A stretch of 64,000 bases of DNA from NCBI GenBank assembly GCA_003952965.2, contig CM025849.1:25157427-25221426 (forward strand), written 5' to 3'. Positions 33,325 to 42,759 of the stretch are shown here, in pieces. The position numbers and the translations under genes were made by a program. Each line of letters opens with the position of its first letter. Within the stretch, counting starts at the first letter, position 1. Below the pieces are notes generated by a model, which was given only the letters and a program-made list of their open reading frames with translations, had not been told where the DNA came from and searched no databases. The DNA comes from Morella rubra (Eukaryota > Streptophyta > Magnoliopsida > Fagales > Myricaceae).

Positions 33325-33930
33325 ATAGCATGTCTTGATCCAAAAAATTCATTCTCGTTTGATCATGAGTTAATCGTCTTGCTGAGCTTTATCCAGAAGA
33401 TTTCACAGTAATGATCATTTGATACTTAAAAATCAGCTTAATACTATATTAGAGATGTTAGAAGAAATGCTGTTTTTCTGGCTTCAAGATATTGGAGGTC
33501 TTGCTATGAAGATGGTTGAGACAAAAAAGAATACTCTATCCATTAGTTTATCCTTATTGAGTTGGCATTGGTCTTACCAGTTTTGCAACCGTTGAAAGTT
33601 TCTGCGATGCTTGCCGTGTACATTGATATTCATTTTGTTCATGGAGATGAAGATTCTATGTGCATAGCATGCTCTTGATCATGAAGTTAAGTCGTCTTGC
33701 TGAGCTTTATCCAGAAATTTCACAGTAGATGATCATTTGATACTTAAAAATCAGTAAGATGTTAGAAGAAATGCTGCTTTTTCTTTCAAGATATTGGAGG
33801 TCTTGCTATGAAGATGGTTGAGACAAAAAAGATTAGTTTATCGACTTATTGAATTGGTCTTACATTACAATTGCAACCGTTGAAAGTATTTTCTGCGATG
33901 AATATCATCAAGAGTGATTTGCGTAATAGG
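33325..33930 (+). repeat. Imperfect tandem duplication of about 340 bp in hAT 2 transposase
   Basis: CATAGCATG..CTTGATC and the following 250 bp occur at about 33327 and again at about 33664. Shared text includes GTCTTGCTGAGCTTTATCC, GATATTGGAGGTCTTGC and AAGATGGTTGAGACAAAAAA. The copies differ mostly by small insertions and deletions rather than substitutions, which is atypical for old duplications. Confidence 0.75.
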
Positions 33931-34489
33931 ATAAGAGATGAGATGAATGATTGCATGGTAGTGTACATTGAGCAAGAAGTTTTTAAAAATATTGAGAACG
34001 AAGCCATTTTGTAACATTTTCAGAAGATGCAAAAACGTAGGATGCAATTATCATCTCTCAGTCGTAGTACATAGTACGGTACGTGTATTCTATTATTTTT
34101 AATGCTTTTAGTCTTTAATTTTCGATATTGTAACTCTAAGAAAATTTTTTGCATTACGAAGGAAAAAAAATTCTTGTCATTTTGCGTTTAAAGTTCGACC
34201 CCCATGAATTTTGATCCTGAATCCGTCACTGCCCAAGAGTGTCGGTTGGAGTGGAGGGGGGGAATTCCTCCATCTTCCACCTTGTGCTAGTCGAGCTAGG
34301 GAAATCCCCACCCCAATCCTTTATTTTTTTTAAATAATTATTTTTGCTTTTTTTTTAGTTTTTATTTTAGTATTTGAATTCTAATTTTTTTTTTTTGTAG
34401 AACACGTAAAGTATGTTTATTGGGGACAGATGGCGTCTGCGTGGCATTTTTGAGCAAATCTAACTAGTGATTAAAAAGATTTTCTTTTT

Positions 34490-35490
34490 TAAAATTTAGT
34501 GATTTTAATTAGGCACCAAGTTATTCAAAAAAAATCACTTAAGTTTGCAAAATGAAAAAATTGTCACTGAATTTGGTAGTGGTTGGTGTAGTACTAAAAA
34601 AGCAGGTTCTGTTGCTCCTCGTCAATCTCTCGAACAGCAGATCTATACATGTAAGCACCAGTCTCTGAGTCACACCCGCATGCCACATTTTATCCCACCT
34701 CAGCTTCCCAAGACAAAACGACACCAGAGACGCTGTCGTCCTGGCTGAAACACAGCACACTTTTTTCTTCCATTTCTCTCCTCTCTTTTTTTCTTCTTTC
34801 TCAACCACTGCCACCACCTTCACTTTCGCCTCCCTCTGTGACATACAAACTCAATGACTATTACCAATTTGCCAGGGGGACAACAACTCATTTTATCACT
34901 GGGAAAAACAATTATAAAAAAAGTTACTGACCTTGTGATAGATCTAAACCATCGACATCTTTCCTTATATTACTACCACATTAATCGAAACAGAAATCAA
35001 GTGAAAAAAAAAACCTAAAATCCCCAGCGAGAAAAAAACGGAGCAAAGAAAATTTGAAAAAGTATTTTATTTAGCTTGTTAATTCCTCCAGCTTCTTCCA
35101 CAACTTTCCGGACCAACCAAGGTGGATCTGGCCTCGCAAGCCCCTCTGCATCTTGGGAGCTAGCAGACCATGAAAAACGGTGTGCTGCGATTCAGCCTGG
35201 ACGACAGCGTTTCAGGTTCTTAAATTCACTTTGACGACATTGGCTAAGTGGCGTCGTTTTTGACCTGGAGACTGAGGTGGGATAATGACGTGGCTTGCGC
35301 AATATGTGACCTGGAGCCTAGCTAGTGCTGACATGTCTGGGTCTGCCTTTAGATAGATTGACGAAGGAATAACATAAGAATCTATTGTTTTAGTACCGTC
35401 AAATTCAGGGACTGATATTTTCATTTTGCAAAATCAGTGACGTTTTTTGAAAAGGTGTAAAATTCAGTGACTAGAAATGTAATTTCCTAA
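34490..35490. mobile_element. Probable fold-back (Mutator-like or MITE) element with long inverted ends
   Basis: The left arm (about 34495-34582: CACCAAGTTATTCAAAAAAA, TTTGCAAAATGAAAAAATTG, TCACTGAATTTGGTAG) is mirrored by the right arm. The right arm read in reverse from about 35480 gives ACACCTTTTCAAAAAACGTC, TTTTGCAAAATGAAAATATC, CCCTGAATTTGACGG. Arms of roughly 90 bp are imperfect. No transposase lies between them. Long imperfect inverted ends suggest a Mutator-like non-autonomous element. No target duplication was fixed. Confidence 0.55.
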
Positions 35491-36313
35491 AATATAATAT
35501 TCCAAGCATATAATATTAATGGTTCCTAAAGGTTGGAATTCCCCAGTTTCCGGTGGTACTGTGGATGCGAATTATGAAAGCTCAGAGATTCTCCTAGAAG
35601 ATTAATTAATCCTTATTGATTGAAACCTAAAAGTTACTTCGGTTGCTTCACAAGGTAGCTAGTGTTATGTATTTTTTAATGTGCTAATTGCAATTTGCAG
35701 CGACGTTCAGAAATTTTATATTTCGTTTATCCTTATAGTGATGGAGATTATGGACGTACGCGCGCTCTTTTTCACTCTAAACGCACGGCCGATCATCTGG
35801 CTCTTCATCCACTTTTCGATTTAGATTCCGGAGCAGAGTTTAATTCTCTAGTAATGTTCTCCTCATTCTTCTCCTAGTTTACGCGACTTGTTGCCTAAAT
35901 AAATCATATGCGTCATCAGATTTAACGTGTTGTAAACAACTCTATATATATATAGTACCCCTATCCCCTTTCAGGAATTTCAGAGGCCGTTTTGGGTATT
36001 AAAGTATATATTCTCAGAAGATGGTCCACGAGTAGCTAGCAAGGGCACTTTATTTGGAGGGAAAAAAATAAAATAAAATTAAGGGCTAATTTTCTCCGAA
36101 GAGGAATATTAGAGAGAAAGCGGTCAAAACGTTTTTATTCTGGTGACAGCTTTATGCCCTTAATCCAAAAAAATATATGATTGAGCTCATTATTAATTTA
36201 ACACCGACTGAATATTACGTAAAGCATGAAATTAATTAAGTAAAGCAATATTCCAACTAGCTAGTAATTTATTAAAATCTGGCACTTTATACAAATCTGA
36301 ACCTTATAAGAAT

Positions 36314-36358
<45 letters not shown>

Positions 36359-36537
36359 CATTCTTGCAATTTCGTCTAAAATATTGTGGATGTAGACACG
36401 TAGATTGGTTGGCGAGGAGATAGTAGCAGAGGTGAGGACACTCTGAAAACCAAAAGGAAAAATGAATTAAGAAAGAAGAAAATTAGGTCAAAATAAGAGC
36501 ATCTAGGAAAATTAGTTCAAAATAAGAGCATCTAGTT
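35491..36537. other. Upstream intergenic region of the DUF599 gene
   Basis: AT-rich intergenic sequence with an (AT)n microsatellite at about 36318-36357 and a direct repeat of TCAAAATAAGAGCATCTAG (about 36488 and 36519). The open frame 35695-35877 has no recognisable motif. No gene is visible. Confidence 0.5.
36318..36357. repeat. (AT)n microsatellite
   Basis: About 20 uninterrupted AT units, roughly 270 bp upstream of the DUF599 start codon. Confidence 0.95.
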
Positions 36538-36552
36538 TATATATATATAAGT
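36538..36552 (+). promoter_or_regulatory. Candidate TATA box of the DUF599 gene
   Basis: TTATATATATATAAG about 70-80 bp before the start codon at 36621, which would leave a leader of roughly 40-50 bases. AT repeats are common nearby, so this is only a candidate. Confidence 0.35.
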
Positions 36553-36620
36553 TTATGAAAATAAGCGCACTTAAATTTTCTCATAGAGCAGTTCTGAACT
36601 CGAGGAGATCAGGGAAAGAG

Positions 36621-37643
36621 ATGGAATGGAGGAAAGGTTATTTGGACGTGATGCTGATACCCCTGGGATTTGTTTTGACGATTGCTTATCATCTGTGGCT
36701 ATGGTATAATCTTCGAACAAGGCCCCTCAGAACCGTCATCGGAAGGAATGCAAACGGACAGCGTTTGTGGGTCTTAGCCATGATGAAGGTATCAGTGATC
36801 TAACCTATAATTGTAAGCTTCCACGTCTAAAGTGCAAAGAGTTGTCCTCTCTATATTTCACTATTGTTTGCTCAATGACTTATTCATCGGGACGGATTTA
36901 GAGAACCGAATTGATAAACCTAGTTAACTCCATCTGCAAAAGATTGTATAATAATCTCCTCTCTTCCGTGTTTTTCTTTTGTCCGAACAAACCTTAATTT
37001 CTACTAAACTATTCTCCTACAATCTTTCGTGCTGGTTTCTAAGCCTTGATGAAATGAATACCGGTTGGTATTTGGGGAAACTTCTGAAAATTCCTAATTT
37101 CGGCAGGACATTGACAAGAATAATATGCTGGTCGTTCAAACACTTCGCAACATGATCATGGGGTCAACCCTTATGGCTACCACTTCAGTTCTTCTCAGTG
37201 CTGGCCTGGCAGCAGTTGTGAGCAGCACCTATAGTGTGAAGAAGCCGCTCAATGATACTGTATATGGAGCTGAGGGGGAGTTTATGGTGGCAATGAAGTA
37301 CGTCACTGTTCTTACAATCTTCCTGCTTTCGTTTTTCTGCCACAGTCTATCCATTACCTTTCTTCACCAAGTGAGCATCCTCGTATCCTCCCCATGCGAC
37401 CCCATATCCATGCTGACCCCAGAGTATGTGTCTGAGCTTTTAGAGAAGAGCTCCACCTTAAATACAGTGGGCAACAGGCTGTTCTATGCAGCACTTCCTC
37501 TTCTGCTTTGGATCTTTGGGCCAGTGCTGGTTTTCTTCTGCTTTGTGTCCATGGTTCCAGCATTTTACAGATATGACTTTGTCTTTGGAAGTGAAAATGC
37601 AAAGATTGATGCCAGTGGATCAAACGGCGGGGACTTCGTCTGA
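36621..37643 (+). CDS. DUF599 family plant membrane protein (two exons)
   Basis: Exon 1 is 36621-36788 (56 codons, starting MEWRKGYLDVMLIPLGFVL). The intron 36789-37106 has GT-AG ends (AAG|GTATCA...CGGCAG|GACATT). Exon 2 is 37107-37643 (TGA at 37641). The spliced product is 234 residues, with no stops. Family hallmarks are LDVMLIPLG, ANGQRLWVLAMMK, QTLRNMIMGSTLMATTSVLL, SSTYSVKKPLNDTVYGAEGE, YVSELLEKSS and NTVGNRLFYAALPLLLWIFG. Four hydrophobic segments (about residues 10-28, 75-95, 125-147 and 195-220) predict a multi-pass membrane protein. DUF599 proteins are widespread in plants and their function is not established. An earlier in-frame ATG at 36555 was rejected, because the family normally starts MEWRK. 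It looks intact and is the only clear ordinary host gene here. Confidence 0.93.
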
Positions 37644-38330
37644 GCTCAGAAACATATCCGTACTTTGGGATCCTGTTCTAAATGGGCTTGTGAGCCGATC
37701 TTTAAACTGCTAGAGAAAGAAGACCCCACCTTCCTTTTAAGAAAAGATAGTCAACAACCGGGTCATCGTTCCAGTGAGTGTCCGACACGGAAGCCCGTCC
37801 ATTTGGTTGAGGCCGAGATAAACGTGAATGGGAAGAGCCAGATTTCTGTCTCATCTTATTTGGCAAACGCTTATTCTGTATGTTAATGGAAATAAGATCA
37901 ATTGAATTCACCTTGGTAGGAAGATTCTTTGGTTTGACTGACGTCATCCTAACGACATGAGCATTAATCACTAAAACAAATTTGGTCATTTGTGACAAAA
38001 ACATTTGTGGTCATGCACATGGCGCGCACATCATGCCGGGCGAATGGATATCTACGTATTCGGACGGTATTGATTTTATATTAATATTTTCGAATTTATT
38101 TAATTATATATTTTAAAATTAATTACACGACTAAATACTTTGATACCTAAATATTAATTATAAGGTACAAAATTAAAAATTATCTACAAATATTTAATTC
38201 GCATAATAATAAAATAAAATACAAAATTGAAATGAAGTTTGAAATAGACAACCTAACCAAATTTCCGTTAGCCCATCAAATGTGTGGTAAGTTGCCTTGC
38301 GTGTTCCATAACTTGCTCTGTTATGTATGG
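37644..38330. other. 3' flank of the DUF599 gene
   Basis: About 690 bp between the stop codon and the CACTA element. AT-rich after 37860. No gene, RNA or element end is recognised; the overlapping short frames on both strands lack motifs. Confidence 0.5.
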
Positions 38331-38333
38331 CCT

Positions 38334-38640
38334 CATTACAAAAAAAAAAGGTCTATAGCGGCAGTCTCTAAAACCGTCGCTAAAGTGTGTTTTTAGCGAC
38401 GTTTTTAAATAAACGCTGCTAAAGGGGGTCTATAGCGGCGGTTTTTTTAGCGGCGGTCTATAGACCCACCTTTAACAGCATTTATTTAAAAATGCCGTTA
38501 AAAATGGTACTTTTAGCAGCGATCTTTATAGCGGCGGTCACTGACCGCCGCTATAGACCCACCTTTAACAGCGTTTGTTGAAAAACGCCGTTAAAAATGG
38601 TATTTTTAGCGGCGGTCACTGACTGCGGCTATAAACCCCC
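38334..38640. repeat. 5' subterminal repeats (AGCGGCGGTC family) of the Pack-CACTA
   Basis: Repeated TATAGCGGCGGT, AACAGCATTTATTTAAAAATGCCGTTAAAA and their complements, in direct and inverted orientation. They include near-perfect palindromic pairs such as AGCGGCGGTCACTGACCGCC around 38531. Such arrays bind CACTA accessory protein in studied elements; here this is inferred. Confidence 0.8.
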
Positions 38641-38841
38641 ATTTTCTTTCCTTTCCCGAAGCCAAATTCCCCCTTTCCCGCTTGGAAAAAAAAAAAAAAT
38701 TCTCCCTTTCCCGCCCAGTCCCAAATTCTCCCTCCCAAATTCCCCCTTAGCCTCTCGCTCTCTCTCGCCCTCTCTCGCTGGTTGGAAAAAACAGAGACTA
38801 ACAGAGCCACTCTCTCGTTCTCGGCTATCTCTTCACTACAG
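38641..38841 (+). promoter_or_regulatory. Probable captured promoter/5' UTR with splice donor
   Basis: A C/T-rich stretch (repeated TTCCC, CCAAATTC and CTCTCTCG phrases), unlike the surrounding subterminal repeats. It ends CTCTTCACTACAG|GTAAGAGTT, a strong donor at 38842. It looks like the leader of a housekeeping-type plant gene and may drive the chimeric gene. The open frame 38597-38845 covers it but has low complexity and is not taken as coding. Confidence 0.5.
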
Positions 38842-39268
38842 GTAAGAGTTATTCATATGAGGTTCTTTCTGCTATTGACTTGTTTCAGAAGTAAAAGATA
38901 AGCAAGTGTGTTGCATTATTTTCTTTTCTAGCACAAGGGGTCCCTCTCTCCGAATTAGAACTGGCTGGAGGATGAGGTCATGGTTGTTTTTTTGTTCCTT
39001 GACTTTCTTGTTAAATTTTTGAGATGCAACACTTATATAGTTAAGATAGCACTTTGTGGGAGTGTGTGTGAGGGAATCAATCATTGCTTTCTTATTAAGG
39101 AAAATTACCATTGCTATCTTTTAGATCTTCGTTTCGAAAAAATCCTCAATTGGATATTCTTTCACCTCATTCGGATGGATATCCTAGATTTCCCCATACT
39201 AACTTGACGAAGTATTGGAGATATGTTCCTAGGTGCTAATCGCAGAAAAACAGTCGAAGATTGCGGAG

Positions 39269-40679
39269 ATGGATGCAGCTTCAAGTGGTGAAGCAGCTCG
39301 GCTCAGAGCTTCTGTGGAAACTGTTAAGGGGGATCTTGCCGACCTGAAACATGAACATGTATGAGTCAAACATTTCAAAATGAGTAGAATTTATCTTCTT
39401 TTAACTATGGTAAAGATCTTGTGATGCAAATACTTTCATCCAACAAATGTGTCTTCGCTTTCTCTTTGTGCTTCTTTAGAAAGATGGCTTCCATAAATTG
39501 AATAGGAGAAGAAAATAGTTAAAATACTTGACAACTTGTTTCCAGACAAAACTTTGTGAATTAAAGTATGACTATCTCATTTATATAACTAGTTTGAGTA
39601 TATGTACATCATTTCCATACTCATAAGGCATGTAATGCATTCAGGAGAAACAAAAGGAGGGCTGGGAAGCTGCCTCCCAGACACTTAGAAGCAAACTGGA
39701 AATTGCCGAGCATAATTGCATACGCACTGAAATTGAAGCAGCTAAAATGAGAAGTACATTCGCATCTCTTGTTGAACTTCCATTAGAATTCTAGTAGATA
39801 ATAAATGAATATTAATTGTCTTCTTATTGTGCAGGTCAGCTGGAATCTGAGGTCTCTTCCCAAGCCCGGAAGCTAAGTACTAGGGATGCTGAATTAGATG
39901 CTGCCAAGGAGGAGGTATGTAATTATTCTTAACTACATCCGGATACTTTGACTAATCATGATACAGAACTCAAAGAAAGGTGTTGATGAAGTTGATAATG
40001 TCGTTTTGGCCTTTTCATTCAAGACTTTTTTTTTCCATTGCTTTATTTTATATGGAATTGGGAAAAAGGCTTAAGTGAGTTAAGTTCAGTTGCATTCTTT
40101 CATTTGCGAAAATTTCCTTGCCTTTCCACTGAAAGTTCTGGTCTAAAATCATTTAATGAAGTGTCTGATAAATGATGAATACATGATGCATGCGAAAAGG
40201 ACATGCTGGTTTACTGTAATCAGGATGTTAGTTTTCCAGTGATCAGAACTTCTATTCTTTTCCATTGGATATTAATTTCCCAACGCCATTTGCTAATGTA
40301 AATTTAACAGTATTTGTTACATGAGATATGCTAAACTTCCATGAAGTGTGGATAAATCTTCTTTGACTCTTCAATTCAGTGTTTATTCCAGAGATTTGGT
40401 CAGTGTTTATTCCAGAGATTTGGTCAGTGTGGATAAATCTTCTTTGACTCTTCAATTCCATGTTTATTCCATGAGATAGTTTTTTCTTTCAATGTAAAAA
40501 TCGTAATATTTCTACTTATAAGGCAACCATTGATTGAACAAGAAATGATTGGGTGGTGATGTGGTTTTTCCTTTTAGTATTTCCTTGTTTTGCAGGACTC
40601 TACTTTTGAGTTTGAGAGGAAGCGCAATAGGCCAGAGAGATATGACAGGAACCTTACAGAAAACACATTGAAGGCATAA
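39269..40679 (+). CDS. Chimeric gene in CACTA element: GRIP-like coiled coil fused to RLP24-like exon
   Basis: Coding exons are 39269-39358, 39645-39753, 39835-39914 and 40596-40679, giving 120 codons with no stop before TAA at 40677. The first exon probably extends 5' as UTR to an acceptor (CGCAG|AA) at 39245. All introns are GT-AG. Exon 1 starts [20 protein letters not shown]; exons 2-3 give [36 protein letters not shown] and [10 protein letters not shown], a coiled coil resembling plant GRIP-domain golgins. Exon 4, [20 protein letters not shown], resembles ribosome-biogenesis factor RLP24 (L24e-like). Exon phases match at each junction, so the fusion is in frame. Family names are from memory. 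No GRIP domain or zinc ribbon is included, so parental functions are unlikely to persist. Expression is unknown. Confidence 0.65.
40370..40480. repeat. Small direct repeats in the last intron of the chimeric gene
   Basis: CAGTGTTTATTCCAGAGATT repeats back to back (about 40377-40425). The phrase GTGGATAAATCTTCTTTGAC occurs twice (about 40347 and 40428). This is simple local duplication. Confidence 0.8.
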
Positions 40680-41590
40680 GAGATGGGGGTTGCAGTGACT
40701 TCTAAATAGAGGTATAGAATTTCCAGGAAAAAAATAAGCTATATGATGAGTAGCATTGGAGGGAGATCACCTGTTGAGATCTCCAGACAAGAAGTTCCAC
40801 CATGATTTCTTGGAGGTGTTTTTCTAAGTAGTGTTTTTGTGTTCACTTGTCTATGTGTAACAATGTGTTGTTCTTGCTAAAACTGAAAATTGATATTCTA
40901 TGTGGAGCAAATACATATTGTTGACGAAAGATGGATACCAGACTGTTTGGACAATCTATGTTGTCCTCTATTGTAAGTTTGTTGCAATTATTAGGCTTCC
41001 AAATTTTCTTTGACTAGTATCTTCTTCTTAGCCTATTAAGTGTTTTTACGGTTTAAAATGAGATTTTTTGTGAGGCTTAGTCCATGGAGCGGAGGCTTGG
41101 GCCGATAGGCCCAAAGAGTCATTTTTTTGACCCGTTTTATCTAGAGTTGCTTATAGCCTTATATACAAGTAGATATTTTGTTTACATAAATCTTTTGTTT
41201 ATTTCTATTTCTCATGTGATATTTATTTTCTATTACAGGAATTCAAGATAGAGGATGTTGATGTGTCAAAGGAGGAAGATTTTAATTGGTCCTTGCTTAT
41301 TGTGTTGTATTTGAATATTTTAGTTGGTCTTTGCTTATTGTTATTTTATATTAGAAATTTGTTACTTTTTAGATTACTTGTAGAGATTCTTGTGTTTGTT
41401 GTAAAATATTATTAATCAATGATGAAGAGATTTTGTTTTATTATCTTTGTTTTTTAAGTTTTTAGCTCTATTGAATTATAATTATTAAAATAAATTTGTA
41501 TTACCAATTAAAAAAGCATGTATAGGAAAATATAGGAAAAAATTAGTGGCGTTTTAAAAATGCTGGCACATACCAAAAATAAAATAAAAT
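40680..41590 (+). other. 3' part of the Pack-CACTA after the chimeric stop
   Basis: Noncoding. A segment around 41220-41290 (TTTCTATTACAG|GAATTCAAGATAGAGG) looks like a further acceptor and exon start of unknown origin. T-rich sequence and an AATAAA-poor tail follow. No coding motif is recognised. Confidence 0.35.
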
Positions 41591-41599
41591 TACAAACCT

Positions 41600-41894
41600 A
41601 TAGCAGCGGTCACTGACCGCGGCTATAGGTGGAACCTGACCGGGTCTATAGCGGCGGTTTGTGACCGTCGCTACAGACCGTTAGTGCCAAAACAACGCAA
41701 TTGCGCTCGGGTCTATAGCGACGGTTTCGACCGTTGCTATAGACTCGAGGTCTTCAACAACGGTCATTCAAACCGCCGCGATAGACTTATGGCGACGGAG
41801 CTATAGTAGCGGTCGAGACCGTGGCTAAAAAACCGCTGCTATAAGTTATAGCAGCGGTTTACTACCGCTGCTATAGGTCCTTTTTTTTGTAGTG
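41600..41894. repeat. 3' subterminal repeats of the Pack-CACTA
   Basis: Repeats of CTATAGCRGCGGTC, GACCGYCGCTA and related inverted forms, ending with the TIR GGTCCTTTTTTTTGTAGTG. They mirror the left array. Confidence 0.8.
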
Positions 41895-42009
41895 CCTCAC
41901 CTCGGTGAAAATTTGTAATTCAGAAGTAAAAAAAAAACATGTTTAATAACTGTTAATATTTAAATAAATAACAAAACTGAATAATTAATGTAAATATCCA
42001 AATACAAAT

Positions 42010-42486
42010 CACAATCATCATAAATAAAATATCAGAGGTCCTAAACCAACATACAGTGAAAAAAACATAATTGAAACTAAAAATTGCTCATGATGAGGCA
42101 TTAGGATAGGTAATCCAATGGCATCGCGCATGTGCCCTAACTTCTCCACCATCGCACCCACCTGCTTGAAGAGGGTATGCAACTGTGTCAGAGCGATATC
42201 AACACTTTGGGACAAGCGGGACACGTGTCCCTGCACAACTGTTAGATCAACCCACAGTCTTTAGCTCATCTTGCATGTAGGCCTCCATGAGAGCAGAATA
42301 TACCTCCAAAGTGGTCAAATGGGCACTGATATCCACACACAAGAGATGTGTGGGCTGCAATATCTTCTGAAAAGTATTCTTCAGCTCTGTCATCAAGCTG
42401 TCTGCTAAGGTTGGTCACTCAGTTTGCGCGTCCTAGGTCAAACTCTCTCCGGCCATGGATCCTGACAGGGTCTCCAGTGATGCTTG
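42010..42486 (-). pseudogene. C-terminal part of a second transposon-protein pseudogene (right part split off by copia 2)
   Basis: On the minus strand the end reads GHVSRLSQSVDIALTQLHTL and KLGHMRDAIGLP, a heptad-like helix ending the protein. Joined across the copia insertion to 47232-47980 it forms one gene. Several stops. Confidence 0.4.
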
Positions 42487-42491
42487 AGCCT

Positions 42492-42745
42492 TGAAGAAGT
42501 GTGAAAAACACTTTGTCTTTTTCTCATTGATAATTCTCTCGTATACAGTGCCATGCATATATATAAAGAAAGTGTGTAACAAACTATCTGTAACACACGA
42601 AAGAATCTTGTGATGTGTAGCCTGTACAGCAGGTGTTGGTTATAACAGAAGAATTGGTGAGGACAACTGTAGAATCATTTAGGATGTGGCTGAGCTGGAG
42701 CTGTGCTGCGGTGTGCTCTTCGTAGAAGCGGTCAGTGGTTCAACA
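42492..42745 (-). repeat. 3' LTR of copia 2
   Basis: 254 bp. The minus strand reads TGTTGAACCACTGACCGC... and ends ...CACACTTCTTCA. A TATA-like TTTATATATATGC is on the minus strand near 42560. The purine tract lies immediately inside (42746-42756). Confidence 0.9.
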
Positions 42746-42759
42746 TCCCCCCGCAAACT

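Larger units (their letters stand above)
31342..34075 (+). pseudogene. hAT transposase, TTF-type zinc finger/DUF4371 family (broken)
   Basis: ATG at 31342 opens 88 residues (Ser-rich N-terminus, GIRDQVRREYLIKGPFQP). A shift near 31590 precedes the TTF finger in mixed frames (SKDEAYCLWCYLFRRP, then FTSTGFSNWKKAVEVFGEHV), HMLSAHGHDQENAYRIRL, LLGQGLAFRGHDESE, and the DUF4371 core near 32370-32520 (SISRLRGQGYDG, a shift, then IYIHCFAHQLQLAVV). A GT-AG intron at 32716-32797 joins RPG to DTRWGSYHLT. The C-terminal dimerisation motif is at 33890-34060 (VFSAMNIIKSDLRNRIRDE, NCMVVYIEQEVF-like). Many shifts and an internal duplication disable it. Confidence 0.85.
29412..34231 (+). mobile_element. hAT transposon 2 (CAGTGGCRGA ends, TTF/DUF4371 type)
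   Basis: Starts CAGTGGCAGAGCCAGCGGGG and ends GATCCTGAATCCGTCACTG, imperfect inverted ends of the same style as the 776-bp element at 50105 (CAGTGGCGGA...TCCGCCACTG). Both ends then show the G/C-rich 'GGCGCCCCC/GACCCCCATG' and AAAATTTTG phrases. The transposase lies at 31342-34075, preceded by a CT-rich leader and an intron-like AT-rich region. No convincing 8-bp target duplication: the left flank is GGTCCCTC and the right flank is CCCAAGAG. Confidence 0.75.
38334..41894 (+). mobile_element. CACTA element carrying captured host gene fragments (Pack-CACTA), target duplication CCT
   Basis: Left end CATTACAAAAAAAAAAGG (mutated CACTA) and right end CCTTTTTTTTGTAGTG are inverted repeats, flanked by CCT on both sides (38331-38333 and 41895-41897). 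Subterminal arrays of TATAGCGGCGGT and complement (38350-38640 and about 41600-41880) are typical of this non-autonomous plant family. No transposase is visible inside. Instead the interior has a leader exon and four coding exons with GT-AG introns that look like host gene pieces. Length 3561 bp. Confidence 0.88.

Noticed and set aside
36555-36803. Longer N-terminus of the DUF599 protein from ATG 36555
   Set aside because: The family begins MEWRK at 36621; the upstream residues overlap the likely transcription start region, and the frame beyond 36788 is intron.
38597-38845. 82-residue frame at the start of the Pack-CACTA
   Set aside because: Starts in subterminal repeats and crosses a likely leader and splice donor; no conserved motif.
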